From positions 744,001 to 808,000 of the forward strand of contig NZ_CP092106.1 of assembly GCF_029016485.1 (NCBI RefSeq): a DNA stretch of 64,000 bases, written 5' to 3'. Of this stretch, positions 47,889 to 58,016 are shown piece by piece. Under the pieces are notes generated by a model, which saw only the letters and a program-made list of their open reading frames with translations, had not been told where the DNA came from and ran no database searches. The translations under genes were made by a program, and so were the position numbers. This stretch comes from Vibrio sp. JC009 (GTDB lineage: Bacteria; Pseudomonadota; Gammaproteobacteria; Enterobacterales; Vibrionaceae). Every line of letters begins with the position of its first letter. The stretch's first letter is position 1.

Positions 47889-48110
47889 TTAGCCCAAGCC
47901 TGTGCCTTCCCAGCTCAGCTGAATAATTCCTTTTACCACAAAGCCGGCACACCCTAAAAAAAGAACCAGCCATACGATTCGTCTACCGAAAACCGGAACA
48001 TTGCCTTGCTTAAGAACATCTTTTATCGCCATGCCTATCAGAAAAAAGACAGAGGCGAAAAGAAGATCAAGCCCAATGGATTCCAGAATATCGATGTAGT
48101 CGTAAAGCAT
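47889..48110 (-). CDS. DUF2788 family membrane protein
   Basis: This 73-residue protein has two membrane segments (LDLLFASVFFLIGMAI and IVWLVLFLGCAGFVVKGII) joined by a short basic loop. It resembles the small DUF2788 family found upstream of fldA in vibrios; the function is unknown. I chose the ATG at 48110 because AAGGAG lies 4 bases upstream. A start six codons earlier exists but would bury that ribosome site in the coding sequence. Confidence 0.8.
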   Translation of the reverse strand: MLYDYIDILESIGLDLLFASVFFLIGMAIKDVLKQGNVPVFGRRIVWLVLFLGCAGFVVKGIIQLSWEGTGLG

Positions 48111-48179
48111 ATCGCTCCTTGGTGCCATTTGAGTGCCTGCACTATACCACCGTTATTGGGTAAAGTTAATGCAGAAGAG

Positions 48180-48962
48180 TCATTGAGAATTAGAATTGTT
48201 GATGATAAATCTTCTGATTGCTCTTATGACTTCCTGTGGCTTTTCAGCATGCAGCCAGTGCCCGGTATTCGCTATTATATGGGCTTTAGAATTAGGGAAC
48301 TGGTCTCTTATCAAATTTTGATATTCCGGCAGAAGGTAATCTGAGTTTGCACCTTTGAGGAAAAGAGTCGGAATGGTGCACTCAGGTACGGGAGCCCAGC
48401 CGAGGATATTGCGGTAGTTTTCCTTTATGGCTGCCACATTGAAGCGCCAGGTAAAATAGCCTTCGGTTTTATAAAGAGACTTGCCTAAAAACTGTCTTAC
48501 GCCCTCAATTTCCACATGCTGAGCCAAAACAGCCAGTGCTTCTGAGCGGTGGGCAGGCTTTTCTGCCAAAACCGCTGCCAGCCCGGCAAAAACATTATCA
48601 TGTCTGTTTTGCGGATAATTAACCGGAGCCATATCCATAACAGTAAGACCGGCTAAATTTTCAGGGTGGTCTGCGGCATATTTCATGGCAACCTTTCCGC
48701 CCATGGAGTGGCCGATAATATGGATACCGGATAGCTTCAGAGAGTCAATGATCTTATGCAGATCTTCTGCCATCACATCATAGGTATGCACGTCCGAGTG
48801 GAAAGAGTGGCCGTGATTTCTCAAATCAACACTAAGTACCTGATAGTCAGAAGATAAGTCTCTGGCAAGCCTGCCAAGGTTATCCAGACTGCCAAACAGA
48901 CCGTGAATAAGCACTATGGTCTGTCCCTCTCCCTGTAGTGTGTAATTTAGACGTTCAGACAT
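48180..48962 (-). CDS. ybfF: Alpha/beta-hydrolase YbfF (acyl-CoA esterase type)
   Basis: This esterase of 260 residues has the N-terminal LNYTLQGEGQTIVLIHGLFGSLDNL, the nucleophile elbow GHSMGGKVAM, an aspartate in LKGANSDYLLPEY and the catalytic histidine in NTGHWLHAEKP. E. coli YbfF hydrolyses acyl-CoA and other esters; its physiological role is uncertain. It is divergent from seqA, as in E. coli. Confidence 0.92.
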   Translation of the reverse strand: MSERLNYTLQGEGQTIVLIHGLFGSLDNLGRLARDLSSDYQVLSVDLRNHGHSFHSDVHTYDVMAEDLHKIIDSLKLSGIHIIGHSMGGKVAMKYAADHPENLAGLTVMDMAPVNYPQNRHDNVFAGLAAVLAEKPAHRSEALAVLAQHVEIEGVRQFLGKSLYKTEGYFTWRFNVAAIKENYRNILGWAPVPECTIPTLFLKGANSDYLLPEYQNLIRDQFPNSKAHIIANTGHWLHAEKPQEVIRAIRRFIINNSNSQ

Positions 48963-49055
48963 TTTCTCTTATTCGTGATGGGTTTGGCGTAGAGTATCAC
49001 GGAAGTTCTGGTTATAATCACCGGAATAGTAAAAACAGTGAGATTGTGAAAGCGA

Positions 49056-49643
49056 ATGAAGACAATTGAGGTTGATGAGGATCTTTACCGTTACATTGCC
49101 AGCCAAACCGAACATATTGGTGAGAGTGCTTCCGATATTCTGAGAAGACTACTGGGCTTTAGCGCAGTTGGTGAGCCGGTGACACAAAAGGTCGCCCCGT
49201 CAGAACCAGAAGAAGTAGTTCCTGTCGCGCAAGAAAAGCAGCCAGAACCGCAAGTTGGTATCGTAGTAAGTAAAGATGCAGGTAAAGAGACCAGTATCGA
49301 TGGCGTGAAAGAGATGCGTTCTCTGCTGATTTCTGATGAGTTTGCGGGAAGCAAAAAAGCCATTGACCGATTTATGCTGGTGCTTTCATCTCTGTACAGA
49401 GTTGACGGCGAAAGTTTTGCTGAAGCGACTCAGGTGAAAGGCCGTACCCGCGTCTACTTTGCAGACAATGAGCAGGTGCTGCTTGAAAGCGGTAAGACCA
49501 CAAAACCTAAGGCAATTCCGGCAACGCCATTCTGGGTAATTACCAATACAAATACCAATCGAAAACGCCAAATGGTGGATCAATTGATGACCAGAATGGG
49601 TTTTCAGGCTGATTTAATTGAAAAAGTGTGTGCTGCAATATAA
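49056..49643 (+). CDS. seqA: Replication initiation negative regulator SeqA
   Basis: SeqA binds hemimethylated GATC sites and sequesters oriC and newly replicated DNA. The N-terminal oligomerisation part is MKTIEVDEDLYRYIASQTEHIGESASDILRRLL. A 50-residue Pro/Glu/Val-rich linker follows, then a C-terminal DNA-binding domain with RVYFADNEQVLLESG and TNTNRKRQMVDQLM. The 195 residues compare with 181 in E. coli; the extra length is in the linker. pgm follows in the same direction. Confidence 0.96.
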   Translation: MKTIEVDEDLYRYIASQTEHIGESASDILRRLLGFSAVGEPVTQKVAPSEPEEVVPVAQEKQPEPQVGIVVSKDAGKETSIDGVKEMRSLLISDEFAGSKKAIDRFMLVLSSLYRVDGESFAEATQVKGRTRVYFADNEQVLLESGKTTKPKAIPATPFWVITNTNTNRKRQMVDQLMTRMGFQADLIEKVCAAI

Positions 49644-49677
49644 TTTTTAACACATACCGTAGCTTTAAGACTGGCTT

Positions 49678-49723
49678 AAGCCTCATAATGACCTGTCCTC
49701 AGACGTCGTTGTGAGGCTTTTTT
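49678..49723 (+). terminator. Possible terminator between seqA and pgm
   Basis: AAGCCTCA and TGAGGCTT form a stem with a 26-nt loop, followed by a T run. The long loop leaves open that some transcription continues into pgm. Confidence 0.6.
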
Positions 49724-49836
49724 CTTATAAGCCTGTTTATTTTTTAAGTTTTCCTAGCTGCCCCCTTGCAGGATAGTGCTTAAAAAGGTATTCAGTCTTA
49801 AGGCTTTAAGTAGAGAAATAATGAAGGGAAACTATA

Positions 49837-51483
49837 ATGGCTATGCACCCTCGTGCCGGACAAAAGGCACAACAAGAAGATTTACATAATATTCCTGCGC
49901 TAGTTGCTAACTACTTCTTACTCCAACCAGATCCGGCTAACCCTGCTCATAAGGTTCAGTTTGGTACTTCTGGTCACCGTGGTACAGCAGACAAATCCTC
50001 TTTCAACGAAACACATATTCTGGCGATTGCTCAGGCAACAGCTGAAGTACGTGCAGAAAAGGGTACAACTGGCCCTGTATTTGTTGGTAAAGATACTCAT
50101 GCTCTTTCAGAAGCAGCAATTTACTCAGTGATTGAAGTTCTGATTGCAAATGGCATTGAAGTGATCGTTCAGGAAGATAACGGCTATACACCAACTCCGG
50201 GTGTTTCGCACGCAATCCTGACTTACAACCTGAAAAACGAAGCAAAAGCAGATGGTATTGTCATCACTCCATCTCATAACCCACCACAGGACGGTGGTAT
50301 CAAGTACAACCCGCCACACGGTGGTCCGGCAGAAGCTGACCTGACTCAGGCAATTGAAGACCGTGCAAATGAGCTGGTTGCTGCAGGCCTTGAAGGCGTT
50401 AAGCGTATGCCTCTGGCAGAAGCGAAAGCAAGCCCTCTTCTGAAAGAGATGGAACTGGTTCAGCCATATGTTGATGACCTGGTAAATGTTATCGATATGG
50501 AAGCAATCCAGAAAGCGGGTCTGAAAATCGGTGTTGATCCACTAGGTGGCTCTGGTATCGAGTACTGGAGAACTATCGCTAAGACTTACGATCTTGACCT
50601 GACGCTGGTAAGTGAAGCTGTTGACCCGTCTTTCCAGTTTATGTCTCTGGATAAAGATGGCGTGGTTCGTATGGACTGTTCTTCTCCTTACGCAATGGCT
50701 GGCCTTCTGGCTCTTAAAGATGACTACACTCTGGCATTTGGTAACGACCCTGACTACGACCGCCACGGTATCGTAACGCCTAAGGGCCTGATGAATCCAA
50801 ACCATTACCTGGCTGTATGTATCGACTACCTGTACCGCCACCGTGAAGGCTGGGCAAGCGATGTTGCTGTTGGTAAGACTCTGGTATCAAGTGCACTTAT
50901 CGACCGTGTTGTTGCTGACCTTGGCCGCGAGCTATGCGAAGTACCGGTTGGCTTTAAGTGGTTTGTAGACGGTCTTTACAACGGTTCATTTGGTTTCGGT
51001 GGTGAAGAGAGTGCGGGTGCATCATTCCTGCGTAAAGACGGTACGCCTTGGTCTACTGATAAAGACGGCATCATCCTGTGTCTTCTTGCAGCAGAAATCA
51101 CAGCGGTTACCGGTAAGAACCCTCAGGAATACTACGAAGAACTTGCTGCTAAGCACGGCGAATCTGCATACAACCGTATTCAGGCTGTTGCAAATGCTGA
51201 TCAGAAAAATGTTCTTAAGAAGATGTCTCCTGAAATGGTTTCAGCTGATACGCTTGCAGGCGAGACAATCACTGCTCGTCTTACAAATGCTCCGGGTAAC
51301 GGCGCAGCTATCGGTGGCCTGAAAGTGACCACTGAAAACGGCTGGTTTGCTGCTCGTCCTTCTGGCACAGAAGATATCTACAAGATCTACTGTGAAAGCT
51401 TTAAAGGCGAAGAGCATCTGAAGATGATTGAGAAAGAAGCTCAGGACATCGTTAACCAGGTATTTGCTGACGCTGGCTTATAA
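49837..51483 (+). CDS. pgm: Alpha-D-glucose phosphoglucomutase
   Basis: Pgm interconverts glucose 1-phosphate and glucose 6-phosphate, supplying UDP-glucose for LPS and periplasmic glucans. The catalytic phosphoserine loop is [11 protein letters not shown] (about residue 145). The metal loop is [11 protein letters not shown], the sugar loop [12 protein letters not shown] and the phosphate-binding loop [12 protein letters not shown]. The 548 residues compare with 546 in E. coli. seqA-pgm is the conserved pair. Confidence 0.97.
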   Translation: MAMHPRAGQKAQQEDLHNIPALVANYFLLQPDPANPAHKVQFGTSGHRGTADKSSFNETHILAIAQATAEVRAEKGTTGPVFVGKDTHALSEAAIYSVIEVLIANGIEVIVQEDNGYTPTPGVSHAILTYNLKNEAKADGIVITPSHNPPQDGGIKYNPPHGGPAEADLTQAIEDRANELVAAGLEGVKRMPLAEAKASPLLKEMELVQPYVDDLVNVIDMEAIQKAGLKIGVDPLGGSGIEYWRTIAKTYDLDLTLVSEAVDPSFQFMSLDKDGVVRMDCSSPYAMAGLLALKDDYTLAFGNDPDYDRHGIVTPKGLMNPNHYLAVCIDYLYRHREGWASDVAVGKTLVSSALIDRVVADLGRELCEVPVGFKWFVDGLYNGSFGFGGEESAGASFLRKDGTPWSTDKDGIILCLLAAEITAVTGKNPQEYYEELAAKHGESAYNRIQAVANADQKNVLKKMSPEMVSADTLAGETITARLTNAPGNGAAIGGLKVTTENGWFAARPSGTEDIYKIYCESFKGEEHLKMIEKEAQDIVNQVFADAGL

Positions 51484-51537
51484 GGTAGCAGGCTACAGGC
51501 GGCAGGTGAGGGAACCCTTGTCTGCCGACTGAAATAA

Positions 51538-51568
51538 GAAACCCCGGAGATTGCTCTTCGGGGTTTTT
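51538..51568 (+). terminator. pgm terminator
   Basis: AACCCCG and CGGGGTT form a stem around a 12-nt loop, followed by a T run. It could also serve the convergent DUF5062 gene. Confidence 0.8.
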
Positions 51569-51576
51569 GTTTGTCT

Positions 51577-51837
51577 TTATTTTAACGGATCATCATCAGG
51601 CAGCGCGTTGTGCATCCATATTGCCAGGCGTTTTTTTATATTTGCTCCGTCCAGCTTATCTTCGGGCAGAGGGGTGATTTGTTTCACTTCGACCAAAAAC
51701 AGATATACGGCCTTAATTTTTATTGGTTGGGAGGAAGTAGGTAAGTCGAATCCCTGCATTTTTGCCAACTTGAAACCGACTTCTAATGCCTTTTTAACCA
51801 GCTTATCTTCGTTGAGGAGCTTTGTAGATTTCGACAT
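51577..51837 (-). CDS. Small protein, DUF5062 type
   Basis: This 86-residue basic helical protein (MSKSTKLLNEDKLVKKALEVG, then IKIKAVYLFLVEVKQITPLPED) resembles the DUF5062 family of vibrios. No catalytic motif or signal peptide is visible. The function is unknown. It is convergent with pgm. Confidence 0.7.
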   Translation of the reverse strand: MSKSTKLLNEDKLVKKALEVGFKLAKMQGFDLPTSSQPIKIKAVYLFLVEVKQITPLPEDKLDGANIKKRLAIWMHNALPDDDPLK

Positions 51838-52098
51838 ATTATGACCAGCCTTTGTTTTGATTGAAGAATTAGTATATCAAACAGGAGGTTTTGCATGTTT
51901 ATCTTGATCTCAAGTTGGAGAAACAGGCGCGATAATTGTTGTGTATCCCGAGCTGAGGTTAATTAGGCCAGCTAGCCGGCACCACAATCCAGAACCGGGC
52001 TGTTTGCTTATCCATTGTGCAATTTGAGTTAGTGAGTCGGCCTTCATGTGCTATTCTTTTTAATCACCTGAGCGCTAATAAACTGGGTATAACACATA

Positions 52099-52854
52099 AT
52101 GAACAACTTGCAATTAGAAACACTGCTAAATCAGAAGCTTTCCCCTGAGTTAATTAAAGATTACTGTCCTAATGGCCTGCAGATAGAGGGCAAGGAAGAG
52201 GTCAGAAAAATCGTTACAGGAGTAACTGCTTCCAAAGCCTTGATAGAGAAAGCTATTGAACACAAAGCAGATGCGATTCTGGTTCATCACGGTTATTTCT
52301 GGAAAGGCGAAGCAGAGCCTATTCGCGGTATGAAGGGGGCAAGAATTAAGGCTCTGATACAAAACGATATCAATATGTACGCGTATCATCTTCCTCTGGA
52401 TATTCACCCTGAGCTGGGTAACAACGTCAAACTGGCAGAATTGCTGGATATCAAAATAGAAGGCGGACTGGAGCCGACACCTCAGTCAGTTGCACTTCAC
52501 GGTTCACTGGCAGAACCTATTATGGCCGATGAGCTGGCCAGCCGGATCACCACAGCGCTGGATCGCGAGCCGTTATACATTGCTCCTGAATTCGATAAAC
52601 CAATCAAAAAAGTAGGCTGGTGCACTGGCGGCGGTCAGGATTATATTGAACTCGCCGCACAACAGGGCCTGGATGCCTTTATCTCCGGCGAGATTTCAGA
52701 AAGAACTACACACATAGCCCGCGAGCTGGGTATTCATTACTTTAGCGCAGGGCATCATGCAACCGAACGTTACGGTGTTAAAGCGCTGGGGGAATGGCTG
52801 GCGAAAGAGCATGGGGTTTATGTGGAGTTTGTGGATGTGGGGAATCCGGTTTAA
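52099..52854 (+). CDS. ybgI: Nif3-like dinuclear metal protein YbgI
   Basis: This is the NIF3/YbgI family: hexameric toroids with a two-metal site at each subunit. Metal ligands are probably in ILVHHGYFWKG, YHLPLDIHPELG and FSAGHHATERYG. The N-terminal LNQKLSPELIKDYCPNGLQIEG is also typical. The 251 residues compare with 247 in E. coli. The role is uncertain; a GTP cyclohydrolase-type activity has been suggested for relatives. The 260 bases upstream show nothing recognisable. Confidence 0.93.
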   Translation: MNNLQLETLLNQKLSPELIKDYCPNGLQIEGKEEVRKIVTGVTASKALIEKAIEHKADAILVHHGYFWKGEAEPIRGMKGARIKALIQNDINMYAYHLPLDIHPELGNNVKLAELLDIKIEGGLEPTPQSVALHGSLAEPIMADELASRITTALDREPLYIAPEFDKPIKKVGWCTGGGQDYIELAAQQGLDAFISGEISERTTHIARELGIHYFSAGHHATERYGVKALGEWLAKEHGVYVEFVDVGNPV

Positions 52855-52858
52855 ATAA

Positions 52859-52966
52859 GGGCCTGGGGCTCTGGGTTTCTGGGCCCTCGGCCCTGGGAAA
52901 ATACTAATTATACCCACTTTCCCAGGACCTATAGGACGAAGTCCGTTCCCAGGGCCTAGGGCCCTG
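52859..52966. repeat. GGCCCTGGG-type palindromic repeat
   Basis: The left half carries CTGGGCCCTCGGCCCTGGG and the right half CCCAGGACC, GGACGAAGTCC and CCCAGGGCCTAGGGCCC. It is a long, imperfect palindrome between the convergent ybgI and gltA, closely related in layout to the copy at 399-513. Confidence 0.8.
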
Positions 52967-52998
52967 AAAAAAGAAACCCCGCATTCCCAGCGAGGTTC
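52966..52998 (-). terminator. gltA terminator
   Basis: AACCTCGC and GCGGGGTT pair (one G-T) around a 7-nt loop and are followed on the minus strand by TCTTTTTT, about 30 bases past the gltA stop. Confidence 0.82.
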
Positions 52999-53027
52999 TT
53001 ATCCAATTTACGTAACTAACCTTATAG

Positions 53028-54317
53028 CTACTCGCGCTCATGCAACGGCTTAAAATCCCTCATTGGCTGACCAGTATAAAGCTGACGTGGGCGGCCGATG
53101 CGGTTGTCCGGGCTGCTGTGCATTTCGCTCCAGTGGGCTATCCAGCCTACTGTGCGTGATAGGGCGAAGATTACGGTGAACATGGAAACCGGGATACCGA
53201 TAGCTTTCAGGATGATACCTGAGTAGAAGTCTACGTTCGGGTACAGTTTCTTCTCAACGAAGTATTCATCGGAAAGTGCGATACGCTCAAGTTCCATGGC
53301 TACTGCCAGTAGCGGATCTTCGATATTCAGCTCTTTCAGAACTTCGTGACACGCTTCGCGCATTACGGTTGCGCGCGGGTCGTAGTTTCTGTAAACACGG
53401 TGACCGAAGCCCATTAGACGGAACGGGTCATCCTTGTCTTTTGCACGTGCAACGTACTCAGGGATCTTATCAACATCACCGATCTCTTCCAGCATCTTCA
53501 GACAGGCTTCGTTTGCACCGCCGTGTGCAGGCCCCCAAAGAGACGCGATACCGGCAGAGATACAGGCGAACGGGTTAGCGCCCGAAGAGCCTGCAAGACG
53601 AACAGTTGAAGTTGAAGCATTCTGTTCATGGTCGGCATGAAGGGTAAAGATCTTATCCATAGCGCGAGCAATAACCGGGTTGACTTCGTACTCTTCACAT
53701 GGGTTAGCAAACATCATGTGAAGGAAGTTTTCCGCGTAGCTAAGGTCGTTTCTAGGATAGATAAACGGCTGGCCAATGGAATATTTGTAACACATTGCAG
53801 CCAGAGTCGGCATTTTAGACAACAGGCGGAATGCTGCGATCTCACGGTGGCTATCGTTATTGATATCCAGAGAATCGTGATAGAAAGCTGCAAGGGCACC
53901 TACAACCCCCACCATAATCGCCATTGGGTGTGCGTCACGACGGAAGCCATGGAAGAAGCTGGCAATCTGCTCATGAACCATGGTGTGGCGCGTAACAATT
54001 TTCTTGAACTCGTCGTACTCTTTGCGGTTTGGAGCTTCTCCATAAAGCAGGATATAGCAAACTTCCAGATAATCCGCATTATTAGCAAGTTGGTCGATAG
54101 GGAAACCACGGTGCAGCAAGACACCTTTTCCGCCGTCGATAAAAGTGATTTGGGATTCACAAGATGCAGTGGCAAGAAAACCAGGGTCAAAAGTAAAGTA
54201 ACCATTGGCACCCAGTTTACGAACGTCAATTACTTCCGGACCTAATGTTCCGTCCATAATTGGCAGCTCGATTGGAGCTTTACCTTCTACATGAAGGGTC
54301 GCTTTCTTATCTGCCAT
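53028..54317 (-). CDS. gltA: Citrate synthase
   Basis: GltA condenses oxaloacetate with acetyl-CoA, the entry step of the TCA cycle. The 429-residue protein is the hexameric, NADH-sensitive type of Gram-negative bacteria. Catalytic residues lie in [16 protein letters not shown] (His), [14 protein letters not shown] (His) and [10 protein letters not shown] (Asp). It is divergent from the sdh-suc operon across a 380-base control region. Confidence 0.98.
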   Translation of the reverse strand: MADKKATLHVEGKAPIELPIMDGTLGPEVIDVRKLGANGYFTFDPGFLATASCESQITFIDGGKGVLLHRGFPIDQLANNADYLEVCYILLYGEAPNRKEYDEFKKIVTRHTMVHEQIASFFHGFRRDAHPMAIMVGVVGALAAFYHDSLDINNDSHREIAAFRLLSKMPTLAAMCYKYSIGQPFIYPRNDLSYAENFLHMMFANPCEEYEVNPVIARAMDKIFTLHADHEQNASTSTVRLAGSSGANPFACISAGIASLWGPAHGGANEACLKMLEEIGDVDKIPEYVARAKDKDDPFRLMGFGHRVYRNYDPRATVMREACHEVLKELNIEDPLLAVAMELERIALSDEYFVEKKLYPNVDFYSGIILKAIGIPVSMFTVIFALSRTVGWIAHWSEMHSSPDNRIGRPRQLYTGQPMRDFKPLHERE

Positions 54318-54438
54318 AACAATCTCCTTTGTATATTATTTAGTCCATCCGGGACATTTGTGAGTCATTTTTTTACTCATGATCGGGCTTAAAGTCAATT
54401 TTTCTCCTGTTTTGTGTGCACTTTTACACGCTTTGTAA

Positions 54439-54452
54439 GTTAAAAATATGTT
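54439..54452. promoter_or_regulatory. ArcA-like site in the gltA-sdhC region
   Basis: GTTAAAAATATGTT has the two GTTA/TGTT half-sites spaced as in the ArcA consensus GTTAATTAAATGTTA. Both flanking operons are classic ArcA targets in E. coli; binding here is inferred. Confidence 0.45.
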
Positions 54453-54643
54453 CCAAGTAACAAAAAATGTTACATCTGTTGTATTAATGTGTTGCTACTC
54501 TTATAGTGAGCCTGAACTCAACACTAACCCCTTATAAATTCAAGGCTTGAAAGAAATATAGATAATGATAACTTTGAGCTTAATATAACATTTACTTTAC
54601 ATTTTGGCCTGTCAATAATGGCGTATTAGCGTGCAAATGTAAA

Positions 54644-54656
54644 GTTAATGTTAAAT
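54644..54656. promoter_or_regulatory. Second GTTA-type element upstream of sdhC
   Basis: GTTAATGTTAAAT lies 42 bases before the sdhC start, in the likely promoter. The remaining 54318-54697 region is A/T-rich and shows no reading frame. Confidence 0.35.
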
Positions 54657-54697
54657 TGCAGGGGTTTAAACATAACTACAATGCTCAATGGAGCTGA

Positions 54698-55090
54698 GTG
54701 AGCAAGCCCGTGAAAGAAAGTAAGTCAAGACCTGTAAATCTGGATCTGCAGACCATACGCTTTCCGATTACTGCAATTGCATCCATCCTGCACCGAGTGT
54801 CCGGGGTGATCACTTTTGTAGCTGTCGGGATTCTGCTTTGGCTGCTGTCCCTCTCCCTCTCTTCCCCTGTCGGCTTTTCTCAGGCTGCGGATTTAGTGGA
54901 CAACTTTTTTGTGAAACTAATTCTGTGGGGGATTGTAACCGCACTTGCCTATCATATCGTTGGTGGTATCCGGCATCTGATAATGGACTCAGGCCGTTAT
55001 GAAGATCTGGAATCCGGCGAGATGACCGCTAAGGTTTCGTTTGGCGCGACAGTGGTTCTGTCATTACTCGGAGGTATCCTGGTATGGTAA
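54698..55090 (+). CDS. sdhC: Succinate dehydrogenase cytochrome b556 subunit
   Basis: SdhC is an inner-membrane anchor that binds haem b and ubiquinone in complex II. The 130-residue protein has three membrane helices. The family segment is [26 protein letters not shown], with the haem histidine in [16 protein letters not shown]. The GTG start (54698) is preceded by GGAG; a GTG four codons later is possible. The end overlaps sdhD by 7 bases. Confidence 0.95.
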   Translation: MSKPVKESKSRPVNLDLQTIRFPITAIASILHRVSGVITFVAVGILLWLLSLSLSSPVGFSQAADLVDNFFVKLILWGIVTALAYHIVGGIRHLIMDSGRYEDLESGEMTAKVSFGATVVLSLLGGILVW

Positions 55091-55428
55091 GACATGTCTC
55101 CTCTGTTGGACGAAATGGTGTGCACGATTTCCTGCTGATTCGTGCCACTGCGATTATTTTAACTCTGTACACCATCTATTTAGTCGGTTTTTTTACCTTT
55201 AATGATATCGATTACAATATCTGGATGGCATTTTTCTCCGGCACCTTTACCAGAGCATTTTCAATGCTGGCACTGACCTCAATCCTTATCCATGGCTGGA
55301 TAGGCTTGTGGCAGGTACTGACCGATTACGTTAAGCCCACCTTGTTACGTGGTGCCTTACAGTTGGTTATTGTGGCTGTTTTGTTGATCTACTTCTTCTC
55401 TGGTCTGTTTATATTGTGGGGTGCTTAA
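55084..55428 (+). CDS. sdhD: Succinate dehydrogenase membrane anchor subunit
   Basis: SdhD is the second inner-membrane anchor of complex II, with 114 residues and three helices. The second haem histidine is in [19 protein letters not shown]. It starts 7 bases inside sdhC and is followed directly by sdhA, which points to coupled translation and balanced subunits. Confidence 0.95.
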   Translation: MVRHVSSVGRNGVHDFLLIRATAIILTLYTIYLVGFFTFNDIDYNIWMAFFSGTFTRAFSMLALTSILIHGWIGLWQVLTDYVKPTLLRGALQLVIVAVLLIYFFSGLFILWGA

Positions 55429-57195
55429 GTGACTATTCCAGTTCGTGAATTCGATGCCGTGGTGATCGGCGCGGGCGGTGCGGGTATGCGCGCAGCTCTT
55501 CAGATATCTGAGCAGGGCCTGACATGTGCACTGCTTTCTAAAGTTTTTCCAACCCGTTCTCATACTGTGTCTGCGCAGGGAGGGATTACCGTCGCTCTGG
55601 GTAATTCCCATAAAGATGACTGGCAGTGGCATATGTACGATACCGTAAAGGGCTCCGACTATATCGGGGATCAGGACGCTATCGAATATATGTGTAAAAA
55701 CGGTCCTGAGTCGGTTATTGAGTTAGAGAAAATGGGGCTGCCATTCTCTCGTTTTGACAACGGCACCATTTACCAGCGCCCTTTCGGCGGGCAGTCAAAA
55801 GAGTTTGGCGGTGAGCAGGCAGCAAGAACAGCCGCTGCCGCAGACCGGACGGGGCATGCGCTGCTTCATACCCTCTACCAGCAGAACATCAAACACAAGA
55901 CCACCATATTTTCTGAGTGGTATGCACTGGATTTGGTGAAGAATCAGGATGGCGCCATCCTTGGTTGTACTGCCATCTGCATGGAGTCCGGTGAGATTTT
56001 CTATTTCAAAGCCAAGGCAACGATTCTGGCAACCGGTGGCGCAGGCCGTATTTACGCTTCAACCACCAATGCCCATATCAATACCGGAGACGGTGTAGGA
56101 ATGGCGCTTCGGGCCGGTGTTCCTATGCAGGATATGGAGATGTGGCAGTTCCATCCGACAGGTATTGCCGGAGCCGGTGTATTGGTTACCGAAGGCTGTC
56201 GTGGGGAAGGGGGCTATCTTCTTAATAAAGGTGGCGAGCGCTTTATGGAACGTTATGCACCGAATGCCAAAGACCTGGCCGGCCGTGATGTGGTCGCCCG
56301 CTCTATGATGATAGAGATTCGTGAAGGCCGCGGATGCGACGGGCCATGGGGACCGCACATTAAACTGAAACTGGATCATCTTGGTAAAGATGTGCTTGAG
56401 TCCCGCCTGCCGGGTATCTGCGAGCTGTCGCGAACCTTCGCGCATGTGGATCCGGTTAAAGAGCCAATTCCGGTGATCCCAACTTGCCACTACATGATGG
56501 GCGGGGTGCCGACTCAGGTTTCGGGTCAGGCCATCAAACAGGACGAAAGTGGCGCAGATGCAGAAGTGCAGGGTTTGTTTGCCTGCGGTGAAATTGCTTC
56601 TGTATCGGTTCATGGTGCCAACAGACTGGGTGGTAACTCGCTGCTCGACCTTGTGGTGTTCGGCAGGGCAACAGGGCTGCATCTGGGTGAAACACTGGCT
56701 GCGCAGGCGGAAGCGCGTCCGGCTACTGAGTCGGACATTGAAGCTTCGCTTGCCCGTACCATGCGCTGGGAAAACAGCAGTGGCGGTGAAGATCCGGTGC
56801 AAATCCGCAAAGATCTGCAAACCTGCATGCAAAACAGCTTCTCGGTATTCCGTGAAGGGGATGCTATGGCAACCGGGCTGGAAGAGCTGAAAGTGATTCG
56901 CGACAGACTGAAAGAGGCTCACCTTTCTGATAAGTCTTCAGAGTTCAATACACAGCGAATCGAGTGTCTGGAGCTGGATAACCTGATGGAAACGGCGTTT
57001 GCGACAGCTGTTGCGGCAAACTATCGTACCGAGAGCCGTGGTGCACACGCCCGCTTTGACTACCCTGACCGTGATGATGAACAGTGGCTGTGCCATTCCA
57101 TCTATGATCCGGTATCAGAAGATATGTCGAAACGTGATGTAAATATGGAGCCCGTCCATCGTGATGCGTTCCCGCCAAAAGTTCGTACATACTAA
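55429..57195 (+). CDS. sdhA: Succinate dehydrogenase flavoprotein subunit
   Basis: SdhA oxidises succinate to fumarate at a covalently bound FAD on the cytoplasmic face. The FAD fold [15 protein letters not shown] is at the N-terminus. The FAD-linking histidine is in [11 protein letters not shown]. Active-site segments are QFHPTGI, THYMMGG-type [12 protein letters not shown] and [18 protein letters not shown]. The 588 residues match E. coli. The GTG start follows the sdhD stop without a gap. Confidence 0.98.
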   Translation: MTIPVREFDAVVIGAGGAGMRAALQISEQGLTCALLSKVFPTRSHTVSAQGGITVALGNSHKDDWQWHMYDTVKGSDYIGDQDAIEYMCKNGPESVIELEKMGLPFSRFDNGTIYQRPFGGQSKEFGGEQAARTAAAADRTGHALLHTLYQQNIKHKTTIFSEWYALDLVKNQDGAILGCTAICMESGEIFYFKAKATILATGGAGRIYASTTNAHINTGDGVGMALRAGVPMQDMEMWQFHPTGIAGAGVLVTEGCRGEGGYLLNKGGERFMERYAPNAKDLAGRDVVARSMMIEIREGRGCDGPWGPHIKLKLDHLGKDVLESRLPGICELSRTFAHVDPVKEPIPVIPTCHYMMGGVPTQVSGQAIKQDESGADAEVQGLFACGEIASVSVHGANRLGGNSLLDLVVFGRATGLHLGETLAAQAEARPATESDIEASLARTMRWENSSGGEDPVQIRKDLQTCMQNSFSVFREGDAMATGLEELKVIRDRLKEAHLSDKSSEFNTQRIECLELDNLMETAFATAVAANYRTESRGAHARFDYPDRDDEQWLCHSIYDPVSEDMSKRDVNMEPVHRDAFPPKVRTY

Positions 57196-57210
57196 GGGGA
57201 GGACATAAAC

Positions 57211-57924
57211 ATGAAACTGAATTTCTCTCTTTACCGCTACAATCCGGATGTGGACAAAAAGCCGCATATGAAGGATTACGTTCTGGAAGTGGAAGAAGGC
57301 TCGGATATGATGGTGCTGGATGCACTTATCTTACTGAAAGAGCAGGATCCTTCCATTTCGTTTCGCCGTTCCTGCCGGGAGGGGGTATGCGGCTCTGACG
57401 GCCTGAATATGAACGGAAAAAACGGGCTAGCATGTATCACTCCGTTATCTGAACTTACACAGCAGAATCCTATAGTAATCAGACCATTACCAGGATTACC
57501 TGTTGTTCGCGATTTAATCGTGGACATGACGCAATTTTATGATAATTATGCGAAAGTCAGACCTTACTTAATAACCGATGGAAGCTTACCTCCATCAAGA
57601 GAAAATCTGCAGTCGCCAGACGAGCGGGCCCATCTTGACGGTTTATATGAGTGCATTATGTGCGCATGCTGTACGACTTCATGTCCGTCATTCTGGTGGA
57701 ATCCGGATAAATTTATCGGCCCTGCCGGTCTTCTCGCAGCGTACCGCTGGCTGGTGGATAGCCGGGATACCGCGACAGATGAACGTCTGTCAGATCTTGA
57801 CGACGCATTTAGCGTTTTTCGTTGCCATGGCATTATGAATTGTGTAAGTGTTTGTCCTAAGGGATTAAATCCAACAAAAGCGATAGGCCATATCAAAACG
57901 ATGCTGGTGAAGCGTTCGGTATAA
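57211..57924 (+). CDS. sdhB: Succinate dehydrogenase iron-sulfur subunit
   Basis: SdhB passes electrons from FAD to ubiquinone through three clusters. [2Fe-2S] ligands are in CREGVCGSDGLNMNGKNGLAC. [4Fe-4S] ligands are in CIMCACCTTSCPSF, and [3Fe-4S] and remaining ligands in CHGIMNCVSVCPKGLNP. The 237 residues compare with 238 in E. coli. A GC-rich hairpin (GCCGGC/GCCGGC, 57940-57959) without a T run follows and may mark processing between sdh and suc. Confidence 0.98.
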   Translation: MKLNFSLYRYNPDVDKKPHMKDYVLEVEEGSDMMVLDALILLKEQDPSISFRRSCREGVCGSDGLNMNGKNGLACITPLSELTQQNPIVIRPLPGLPVVRDLIVDMTQFYDNYAKVRPYLITDGSLPPSRENLQSPDERAHLDGLYECIMCACCTTSCPSFWWNPDKFIGPAGLLAAYRWLVDSRDTATDERLSDLDDAFSVFRCHGIMNCVSVCPKGLNPTKAIGHIKTMLVKRSV

Positions 57925-58016
57925 AACAGATAAAAATTGCCGGCTCTGAGGGGCCGGCTCTTGTCGCTCAGGCAAAATGAGCGTAGCAATAACAATACAA
58001 CTGATTAAGGGAAAAT

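Noticed and set aside
55754..56922. Long antisense and alternative frames inside sdhA, sucA, leuS, gltA and other long genes
   Set aside because: They overlap well-supported genes and show no family features; they are composition-driven.
57940..57959. GCCGGC hairpin between sdhB and sucA as a terminator
   Set aside because: No T run follows it, and the downstream genes need transcription from sdh; it is at most a processing or attenuation structure.
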